Assembly: GCA_027943245.1 (NCBI GenBank)
Contig: JANDJZ010000422.1
Coordinates: 1 to 37,668 of the forward strand
Reading direction: 5' to 3'
DNA from: Acanthamoeba sp. SK_2022b
Taxonomy: Eukaryota > Discosea > Longamoebia > Acanthamoebidae
DNA length: 37,668 nucleotides
Shown here: positions 1-8,709 of the stretch, piece by piece
How positions within the stretch are numbered: the first letter of the stretch is position 1
Layout of the letters: each line of letters starts with the position of its first letter
Notes under the pieces: generated by a model
The model's database searches: none
What the model saw: only the letters and a program-made list of their open reading frames with translations
Told to the model about the DNA's origin: nothing
Program-made: the position numbers and the translations under genes

Positions 1-21
1 GTGCGAAAAGAGGGAGCGCAC

Positions 22-609
22 TTGGATCTGCCTGTACTTGGTGAGGTTGGCCTCGGACCGGTCCTGGATGTTGTGGTCCAGCGTGAACACGGGCTGGCGA
101 GGGTTGGCCACCCGCACCTCTGTGAGAAGAGAGAGGTGTGAGCGCACGTGCAACAAACGGCTGGGGAAAGAGAGGTCAAGAGAGAGAGAGAGAGAGATGT
201 ACTGCGGTCCTTGACGGAGGCGGCAATGGACTTGAACTTCTTGATCACGGCCGACGTGTTGTCATGGGTCATCACGTGACGCGGTCGAATGGTGACAAAG
301 TCGAGGCTTTGCACCTCGCGACCATCGGCGTCCACCTTTCGTTGTCAAAAACAAATAAAATGAATTCCCTATTTGAGTGATTTTAATTGATGAATTAAAT
401 AATAATATTTAAAAAATAAAATGCGACAGGGAAGTACGCACGGCATATTTCTGTACAATCTTCTCGATGAGGTTTTGTGGGCGCTGGCACGCGGCTGCCG
501 AAGTGTGAAAGTGCGAGGCCAGACGGCACGTACCTCGGTGCGACAAAGATGTGGTATGGACACTGCCGCCGAAGGATGAGGCAGTCGAGGAACTGAGAAA
601 TCGCTTCAT
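22..609 (-). CDS. LYS4: Homoaconitase (LYS4-like), mitochondrial, 5' part only
   Basis: Aconitase-superfamily enzyme of the alpha-aminoadipate lysine pathway, converting homocitrate to homoisocitrate through homoaconitate in mitochondria. Exons on the minus strand are 609-442, 335-203 and 119-22; a fourth donor (GTGCGC) follows at 21, so the rest lies off the window. The start MKRFLSSSTASS opens a Ser/Arg-rich, acid-free leader that looks like a mitochondrial presequence. It is followed by NLIEKIVQKYAV, RPRHVMTHDNTSAVIKKFKSI and DHNIQDRSEANLTKY, the N-terminal motifs I associate with fungal Lys4. Splice phases are 0, 1 and 0 and keep one frame. The Fe-S cysteines are not in the window. Isopropylmalate dehydratase is the main alternative, but the leader and the motif wording favour homoaconitase. 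It is divergent from RPL11. Confidence 0.8.
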
Positions 610-791
610 CTCTTCGGCGCCTCCACAAATCGACCCAGCCCAAAGCCACAAAATCTCGGTTGCCTCCCGCCCACAGCACCCGGAAAAAACCGGGAACGGT
701 GGAGCAGCCATTCATTCGGCCAATGAACATTCAGAGGAGAGCGGGGAACATACCACGAATACTCCGGGGGGGGAGGGGCGTGAGAAAAAAA

Positions 792-797
792 TATAAA
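792..797 (+). promoter_or_regulatory. TATA box of RPL11
   Basis: A perfect TATAAA lies 57 bp upstream of the RPL11 start codon. Standard spacing would put transcription initiation near 820-828, in the pyrimidine-rich stretch listed separately. Confidence 0.65.
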
Positions 798-820
798 GGG
801 GCCAGCGGAGGAACATAAAG

Positions 821-834
821 ATCTTTCTCTTTCA
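821..834 (+). promoter_or_regulatory. Oligopyrimidine (TOP-like) start region of RPL11
   Basis: The stretch ATCTTTCTCTTTCA lies 24-42 bp downstream of the TATA box. A transcript starting at one of its C residues would begin with a short pyrimidine run, as do growth-regulated ribosomal protein mRNAs in animals. The start site is inferred from spacing only. Confidence 0.4.
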
Positions 835-853
835 ATTAATCGAACAGCCGAAG

Positions 854-1426
854 ATGTCGCAGACCAAGGCCGTCGCCGCCGCTACCCCTGCCGGAGCGCC
901 CAAGACCAAGAAGGCGAACCCCATGCGCAAGCTGAAGATCGACAAGCTGATCCTCAACATTTGCGTGGGTGAGAGCGGAGATCGTCTTACCCGTGCCGCC
1001 AAGGTGCTCGAGCAGCTCTGCGGTCAGACCCCCGTCCAGTCCAAGGCCCGCTTCACCATCCGTACCTTCTCGATCAAGCGTAACGAGAAGATCGCCGTCC
1101 ACGTCACCATCCGTGGCGCCAAGGCCGCTGAGATCCTCGAAAAGGGCCTCAAGGTCAAGGAGTACGAGCTGAACGCCAGGAACTTCTCCGACACCGGCTC
1201 CTTCGGCTTCGGTATCGACGAGCACATCGATCTCGGCATCAAGTACGATCCTCAGATCGGTATCTACGGCATGGACTTCTTCGTCGTGCTTGCTCGCCCC
1301 GGTTTCCGCGTCGGCCGCAGGAGGCGCTGCCAGAACACCGTTGGCACCAACCACCGCGTGACCAAGGATGAGGCCATCAAATGGTTCGAGGACAAGTTCG
1401 AGGGCGTCGTCCTCCGCAAGAAGTAA
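854..1426 (+). CDS. RPL11: 60S ribosomal protein L11 (uL5)
   Basis: Large-subunit protein uL5, which sits at the central protuberance with 5S rRNA and contacts the P-site tRNA. It is a single 190-residue exon. Family landmarks include [68 protein letters not shown] and the C-terminal [12 protein letters not shown]. The first 20 or so residues are Ala/Thr/Lys-rich and make the protein slightly longer than the roughly 178-residue animal form. Codon use is strongly biased to C/G third positions, as expected of a highly expressed gene. It is the only complete gene here without introns. The start is the first ATG after the predicted transcription start. Confidence 0.97.
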   Translation: MSQTKAVAAATPAGAPKTKKANPMRKLKIDKLILNICVGESGDRLTRAAKVLEQLCGQTPVQSKARFTIRTFSIKRNEKIAVHVTIRGAKAAEILEKGLKVKEYELNARNFSDTGSFGFGIDEHIDLGIKYDPQIGIYGMDFFVVLARPGFRVGRRRRCQNTVGTNHRVTKDEAIKWFEDKFEGVVLRKK

Positions 1427-1750
1427 GCAGCTGCGGTCGTTGTTCTACACTACCTCTCATACTGCTCTTGGTCGCTGTTCTAATTGTCAGATCAATGAAG
1501 TAAACAACGCAGGCCTCTGCGCTTTTGGCTCCGGTGAACTAATTGCCTCTTCATCCACTGCCCCCCCCCCTCAATTGGGCCATTTCATTTCATTTGAAAG
1601 TGATGGCGTTATCCGGGTGAGTCCCGCGTATTGACCTTCCCCAGTGTATCACTTGCTCACGAAAGCAAATGGCCAGTCCTTCAAGGATGTAAAAACAGAT
1701 GGCCCACAAATTCCATTCCGTCATTCTTCTTGATTTGGGTCGCTACAACA
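1427..1750. other. Convergent intergenic region, RPL11 / Patched-like gene
   Basis: This 324 bp region holds the 3' ends of two genes facing each other. I see no reading frame with family features, no RNA gene and no AATAAA on either strand. It contains a C10 run at 1561-1570. Polyadenylation signals here must be variant forms. Confidence 0.6.
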
Positions 1751-4700
1751 TCATTCAGTGTATTTGCCGCTTCCGGCGTTTCGCGAGGAGGATGAGCTCA
1801 GCCAGCTGTTCTCTCGCGACCACCGCCCGCTGACGCTGCAGTCGTGAAAGAACGCGTGAGATGCGCCATGCGCACCAAGGCGCGGTGGGCCACGAAGACA
1901 CACAGGGAGAGCATCCATTGGGGGGGGGGGGGTGTACCGCAGTAGGCCGGCGGAGGGAGTGGGCGAGGGCGAGGGGAAGGAGTCCAGGCCAGCCGTGGGA
2001 GCCATGACGCCGAGCAGACCGTTGTCGGGGTTCACGCTGGAGCCTCCGAAGAACAGGTCGCGCAGGCCGCTCGCCGTCCGTTTGTGCGCGGTGTCGTCCA
2101 GCTTCGCCTTGAAGCTCGAGCTCGGGCTGCCTGTCCCGACGTCGGCGCTTCGTCGCAGCTCGGCCGGCGGTACCGCTCCCGCTGCGGCTGCCGCCGCCGC
2201 CGCCGCCGGTGGTGGCGCGTAGTTGCCGGATGACGTCAGCACTTGCGTATCCGCCTTCTGCGTCGGCTGCGGCTGACCCGAGCCGGCCTCCTGCGCCATC
2301 ACGAAGAGCTGCTCCAGCGTCACCTCGTGGCCTCCGCCGGCGAGGCTGCGCGCGATGATCTCGACGTTATCCGAAGCCACGCGCGACATTGGTGGCGGCT
2401 TGCCGGCCGGCCACTGCTTCCCCGCAGGTACGCCCATTCGGCTTCGTGACCCCTTGCGCCCCACCTGATTGTCGTCAACCTCCTCCTCCTCCTCCGCCTC
2501 TGCTGCGCCCGTTCCCTTGCGCTGTCCCCTGCGGCCGTTGTGGCCCTCCGACTCGCTGTCGAGGTTTTGGCTGCGGTAGAAGTGATCGTGGCCGCCCTCC
2601 TTGTCGGTGTCGTGGTAGAAGGAGCTCTCGTCGTCCGACGACCAGTAGGTGTCGCCGTCCTGGTCGCGCTCGCCCGGCGCCTCCCACATCATGCCGCCCA
2701 GCACGGCCTTGTACTTGCGGTGGAACACGATGCGGGTGCGGCGCAGGCCCACCCACGAGAGGATGATGGGCAGCACGATCGCCGAGAACACGAACGAAAA
2801 CGATGTCGCCGACACGTAGAGGTAGGCGAACGAGCGGTTGATGGGCGAGGACAGCGAGAACATGAGCGCCATCATCCCAAAGAACTGCGCGAAGTAGGCG
2901 CAGCACAGCGACGTGCCTGCCACCGCGACGACACATGCCAGCTGTCAGTCGGTGTGGCCCCGTTGGCTACAGTGCCTGTGGCGTCACGAGACGAGGGGGG
3001 GGGGAGGAGGAGAGGTACCGATCTGGGTGACCACGTTCATCAGACGCGAGGTGCGGGTCCCCTTGTCCCGCATCCAAAAGTAGGCGATCTGGAAGTGGAA
3101 GTCGAAGCTCACCATCGCCACCATGACGAGGCACGATATGGAGTAGCTGGTTGTTTGGGGGGAGGGGGAGGGGAAAGGGGCACGATGAGCATGCACGCAG
3201 ATGCGGGGTCGACGCGAAGGAGGGACGTGGCACGGGGGGAGGAGGGCTGGGGGGAGGAGGGCAGGCGTACATGGATATGTTCATGGAGAGGAAGTGCATG
3301 AGCACGCCGTAGATGAGCGACGCCACGCAGGCGGTGCCCAGGACCATCAGCACCACGGACCTCGCGTCCAAAAACAAGAGGCTGAACAAGAAGAGCAAGA
3401 CTGCACGCCACCGCCACCGCCACCGCCAAGCCACATTCAACGACCATTTCCGGGGCGACGACAAGCGTAGGGCAGAGCGCAGCTTACCCAGGTAGACGAT
3501 GATCTTGGCGAGCCACACCTTGGTGAGGATCCACGGCTCATCGATATAGATGAAATCCTCCGAGAAGATCATGGCCTGCTCGTGGCTGACCCACTGGATT
3601 GCTTTGTTGGACTGGACCATGCGCCGCAGTCGGTGCGCGTGCTCGAGGCTCCTGTTGTTGTTGTGCCCCCCCCCCCACACCAGAGCGGTGGTCGGCGTGA
3701 GCCAAGGCCGGTGGCCGTGCGGGTTGGCGAACGAAAGCGCGAGCGAGTGCGTACTGCTCCCTGTCGCTGGCCGCGAGCGGGGCCATGTTGAAATTGAAAG
3801 CTGCCGCCTTCACCGTGCCGTCTTGGTTGAATATGAGGCGCTGCGGCAACGACAATATGATCAATGAGCGCCCTTCAAGCCCTCACCGCACGAAGAAGCG
3901 CGCCTTACCTTGGCGTAACGCCCGCCCGAGGGGGAGTCGAGCCAGACCGCAATGTTGGTCACATCTTGAGGCGAATGGCAGAGTTAGAACCCACAACAGA
4001 CCACTACAAGAGCAGGAGGGTAAGGGAGGGGGAGAGGGGCCTCACTGGTCTGGTCCTGCGGCTGGTAGAAGTTGGTAATGTTTTGCCCCTTGGACGCGAG
4101 GTAGGCAGCAAAGTCGCTGTACCAGTCGCCCATCGACCCGCTCTGTATGCAGCCAGAGTCCTCCACCTGCACGAGTGCGAAAACAGGGGCAGGATTAGCA
4201 CATGAGTGCGTGCGAGTGGTGGTCACCCATTGTGTGGGTGTGGACGGCTACGGAGTTGTTGGCGCACCTCCTGCAGGAAAGAGCGGATGGTCTGGTAGGT
4301 CGTCTCCTCGGTGTAGTTCGCGCCAATGATGACCAGCGTCGCGGGGGTCCCCACGTGGGAGAAGTAATCGTCCTGCACGCCGTAGTACGCGGCCAAGTAG
4401 TTGTCGCTGGCGATCGCGGCCAATGGGGCGAGTTCAGACTGATGTCGCCTCAAGCCGGCACGCGCGAGAGAAAGCAGACGGGGTAGTGGCGCACCTCGGG
4501 AGGTTATCTTGGCGCGGATGTGGCCGCAAAGCGAACTGGGTGGTGCCGATAACGAAGATCGAGAGGCCCACGGTCAGGATGACGACCGAGATCTGATCCA
4601 GAGCGCGCGTGTGCGTGGGTGAGTCTCTACCAACCCTCTCCCACCAGACCTCACGCACGCGCGCAGGCACGGGGAACGCGTACGATGGCGATCTTCACGG

Positions 4701-5384
4701 GGAGTTTGGTCATGACGGGCGAGATGGCCTTGCGGAAGAGGACATGGGAGAGCCGTTCGTAGGGCGGTGGCGGCGGGAGCATGTGGTCGGTCGCGACCTC
4801 GATCACATCGCCGATCGTCGGCGCAGGGCGAGCCGGAGGCGTCGCTTCCTTCTTGACGCACAGCACGTCCGTCCGATTCTCCTACGCATTTGCATTGCCC
4901 CCCCCCCCGGATCGTTGTTCGTTCGGTGAACTCTTGCTCTCCACTGCGCGAGCGGCGACGGGAGTTGTTCGTACCACGACGCGAAGGGCATCCAATACCA
5001 GAGCCGGGAGGAAGAAGAGGTTGATGGTGAGGTAGAGGATCAGCAGCCCGAAGGCGCACGTGGCGCTCATCGAAATCAATCCGGAAATGGGTTGGTACTC
5101 GAAGCAGTACTCGGACAGGATGCCTGCGAAAACCAAAGTGAGCCGGCGGTGGATTGAGAGGGGGGGGAGAGAAGAGCGAAAGCGAGGCGGTCGCTTGTAC
5201 CGATGCCAAAGATGGGGATGCCGATGAGGTAGACAGCGGTGATCGAGGGCATGGCCTCGGCCAGCGTTTCGCTGACGAGCATCCGGAACGCGGCTTGCTT
5301 GTCGGTTTCCCTGATGCTGCCTTGATTGACTTGGCCCTTTTCTAGCGGCGGGTCTGGCTTCAACAGCTCCTTATCGATCACTGC

Positions 5385-5439
<55 letters not shown>

Positions 5440-7158
5440 TGTCGGTGAGAAGGCCCGTCCTCGCGCAGTGACACCAGCTTCGAAGAAGTAAAATCAAACC
5501 TCGGTCGTAGGTGTGGATGATGATGAAGAGATGGTTGAGGCCTACAATGGCCACCAGAAAGATGGCGTAGGTGTCGAATACGGTCTCACTGAGGAACAGT
5601 GCCGAGGCAGACCCTGGCGACGCGGCAAACCAAATTGAGCGGTCGGCGGGGATGAGAGAGAGAGAGAGAGATGCGGCGAGAGGAGTACCTTGAGTGGCAG
5701 CCATGGCGCCAGCGATAGTGAGGGCGGCCACGATACCCAGAAAGATCCGGGAGTGGTGGACGAGATCCATCGACAGAAAGGCCAGCGCCAGGATGACCAG
5801 CATGATGCAGACGCTCGCGCTCAGGTAGGGCCAGTCGGCGATCATGGACGAGTAGACCTCCTTGTTGTAGGAAAGCTGCAACAACAACAACGCACCACCG
5901 CCACCATCGCCGGTGACGCGTTAGTCGCAGCAGACGTAAGGACCGTCATGAGGCACGCATACGTTGATGTTGGGCGCTATCTCGGCAAACGTGTATCGTT
6001 TCAATACGTCGAGGAGGGCAACTTCAAAGCTTTGGATGACCTGCAGCAGAGAGCGACGATCCTAAGGCCAATACCCACAACGAGAGGTCCAAAAATACGC
6101 GAGAGGCTTACCTCGCCCCAGTCGGGGTTGCTCGCGTGCCTTTGTGGCGAGCTGTCGATAAAATAGTGCACCTGTAGTGCCCCGATCGCCACGATTTCGT
6201 TGTTCACTCGGGTGATCCCACCAAAGATGTCCTCTATCCGCGTCCACGGGTTGAGAAACAGCGAGGCAGGGTCGTTGATCTGCCCCCCCCCCAAGAAACA
6301 GGCACGCAGCGAGTTGCATGAGGCCCCTTTCAAGTCGGTGGGCGGGTCTATGCCAATCCACGTACCGCTGCGGCCACGTCGTTGCTGGGCCGCTGGAACG
6401 AGCCCGGGCCGAGACCCGCAGGCCAAAATGCTACAGAGCGGTGCCGAACGTAGCGTGGGAGTGAGACAAGGGCCAGAGTGCACAACGGTGGGGGGGGGAT
6501 CGTGTGGTGACGATGTGCAGTACCCAGCGGATTCAATTGGTAACACCCTGTCACGCCAAGAAGGGTCACGTTGACGCATACGTCACTGAACCCGTATTGT
6601 TTGCCTGCGAACAACAAGAAGGTCACCATGTCAACTTGAATAGTACACTAATGGGGAGGGGGGGAGCAACGGCGGTACCGTTGACGGTCACGGTCAGCTG
6701 TGTGGCTATGTAGTTATGTAGACGCCAGAGGCTCGCGAACAGCCCGTGCTGCATGAGGTTCGGATCGTAGCCTGGATTAGCCGTGAGCATGATTCGTGCT
6801 GCATCCACCGAACCAAAGAGCCTGCGCATGCATGTGTGGCTCGTTGTGAGATCGAGTGGTTCGGGTGACACAAAGACGAGCAAGCACGAGTGGAGCACGA
6901 ATGCACGGGCGTTGTTACCGTTCGTAGTTGTGCTTGTCGTGAAGTATCGCGGCGTTGCCTGGGATCCACAAGGTGTCCTTTGACACATACGCCTGTCCCT
7001 TCTGCAGCCGGCAAGAATGAACGCGTGAGGCTCCCCACATGTGCATGGGGCACGACGAGCGCAACGAGCAGACTCGCGAATGTAGCCCCGGAGAGGAGGG
7101 CCCAACGCACCATCGTCCCCAGTGCGCCCATGCCCACGAGCACGAGCGCAAGTGCCAT
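1751..7158 (-). CDS. Patched/NPC1-like RND transporter with sterol-sensing domain
   Basis: Polytopic protein of the eukaryotic RND family (Patched, Dispatched, NPC1), which moves sterols or other lipids. Exons run 7158-7039, 7001-6919, 6821-6679, 6604-6524, 6347-6112, 6040-5963, 5875-5689, 5613-5500, 5380-5201, 5123-4975, 4881-4684, 4592-4495, 4448-4268, 4166-4046, 3964-3909, 3840-3755, 3651-3488, 3400-3271, 3146-3019 and 2916-1751, giving about 1,232 residues. Order: TM1; Cys-containing extracellular loop (KDTLWIPGN, NPWTRIEDIFGG); TM2-6 forming the sterol-sensing domain; a linker; TM7 (SIFVIGTTQF); a second loop (GDWYSDFAAYLASKG, FNFNMAPLAASDREQ); TM8-12; then a roughly 310-residue disordered tail with acidic, Gln, Ala and Pro runs. 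TM4 lacks the usual acidic pair, while TM10 keeps an Asp. The start is uncertain: 7158 and 7131 are in-frame ATGs, and an upstream ATG at 7235 could splice in without TM1. Substrate unknown. Confidence 0.8.
5386..5438. repeat. (GT)n microsatellite in an intron of the Patched-like gene
   Basis: Nearly perfect GT repeat of about 53 bp inside the intron at 5381-5499. In the sense of the minus-strand gene it reads as (CA)n just upstream of the 3' splice site. Confidence 0.95.
5655..5670. repeat. (GA)n tract in an intron of the Patched-like gene
   Basis: Sixteen-base GA run in the intron 5614-5688. It reads as a (CT)n pyrimidine tract in the sense of the gene. Confidence 0.85.
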
Positions 7159-7774
7159 ACAGGCAAAGGCACGCCAATTCCACCACCAGAGCCACCCACC
7201 TCCATTGGACTCACCGTGGCGGAACGAGACGCCATCGGCCAAGACCCGGCCTGTGCACGTGCACAAGGGAGCGGGCGCATTAATTTTATAAAAAATTAGA
7301 TCTCATCCGCGCAGATGCACCGCATGCACGCTTTAAAAATAGTGAGTGAAAGTCGTACCTTGCCAGTAGTGGATCTTTCGAAGAAAGAAATGCGTGTGTA
7401 CAAAAATCTCGGAAAGGTTGTGCCGCACCTCCATTGCGGCAGAGGCCAGCCTCCGTCCCCTGAATTTCGATGCTCTTATGAGAGGAGTATCCAGGCTTCA
7501 CGATAGCAGTCGAGTCAAGAATCGTTGTGGTGTAATCTATCCATGTACTACGACGCTCCCTGCATTCGCCGGCGAGGAACGTGTATCCAATTTTCTGCCA
7601 TATACCAAGCATTCCAGACATCTCATACCATGGAATTTTTAACTTAACGACCAGGAATTTCAACTTCGATTTCGATATTTAAATTTCGTTTAATTGTCGG
7701 TCCACCGTTATCGAACCGCGGCCAATCTTTTGAGTTCGGTGGAATTGGGCCGTGCTGCCGGTCGGTGCCGCACT
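7159..7774. other. Divergent intergenic region, Patched-like / RhoGEF genes
   Basis: Holds both promoters of a divergent gene pair. It is clearly more AT-rich than the flanking exons, especially 7280-7400 and 7620-7710. A minus-strand TATA box lies at 7284-7290. A minus-strand open frame at 7286-7663 has neither family motifs nor coding-like base composition, so it is not called as a gene. Confidence 0.5.
7284..7290 (-). promoter_or_regulatory. Candidate TATA box of the Patched-like gene
   Basis: On the minus strand this reads TATAAAA. It predicts initiation near 7255-7260, about 100 bp upstream of the chosen start. An ATG at 7235 would then lie in the leader, either as a short upstream frame or as an alternative start. 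Confidence 0.45.
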
Positions 7775-8640
7775 ATGGAGGGGGATGAGGTGCCTCGCGA
7801 ATTGCGGAATGGCCGAGCGGACCTTGATTTTGCGTTCCAACTTGGTGCAATGGGCGATCTAACAGCCCCGCTGCTCCCGACGAAACGCGCGCCTCTGCCT
7901 GCCGCGCCTATGGTACCCTGCCCGCTCTTTGTGCACAGCTCATTTGTACGCAAATGATTGCGATGGCCACGTGATTCTGAACAACCCTGCCCGCTCTTTT
8001 GTGCAGCCGGTTGGCGCTGCGTCAGAGAGCCCACGCAGCGAGCCGTTGCCCGAAAGCAACGCGAACGGCGGACAGCCGCAAGCAGGCGACGCAAACGTGG
8101 GCGCGGTGGCGCCAGCGCCGACCGAAGCCGGCGAGGACAGCGAAGCTTCGACGCGGGGGAGCACTCTCGACAACGCATCGGGCGATCCTGAAGCGCAGCT
8201 ACAGCAGACAACGGACGCCGTGGCCGACTGTCTGGCGCCCATGCGCGCCGCTGGCGACCTGCTGAAGCGGAGACGAGAGCGGCTCGAATCGCTGGAAGCA
8301 GAGCACGTAACTGACGGAAGCGCTACGCCGGTGGACGTCGAGGCCACGGAAGGGGCCGTCACCGGTGGCGCCGACGGGGACGACGAGCAGCAAGGGAGCC
8401 AAGAAGACAAGGAAAAAGAAGAAGAAGAAGAAGCAGAAGATGATGACAGCGCGGCCGGGAGCGGAGAGCGAGCGAGCGTAGATTCGGCAGCGAGCCTGGA
8501 AGCGGAGCCCATCGAAGCCGAGGCGCACGAGGAAGTGTCACCACCATCGAATCCCGAAGAAGAGCCGCAGCCAGAAGGAGAGGTAGAACGCGGCGGCCTC
8601 CCGCTCCTCCCTCCAAAGGGCACTGATAGACATGCCCGAG

Positions 8641-8709
<69 letters not shown>

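Larger units (their letters stand above)
610..853. promoter_or_regulatory. Shared divergent promoter region of LYS4 and RPL11
   Basis: This 244 bp gap separates two head-to-head starts, so it must hold both promoters unless transcripts overlap. The RPL11 side ends in a G-rich run, an A-rich run, a TATA box and a pyrimidine-rich start region. No TATA box is obvious on the LYS4 side. Confidence 0.6.

Noticed and set aside
7286..7663. Minus-strand frame of 125 codons upstream of the Patched-like gene
   Set aside because: AT-rich, no recognisable motif, no clean splice link to the TM1 exon, and it spans the probable promoter and TATA box. Kept only as a remark under the intergenic region.
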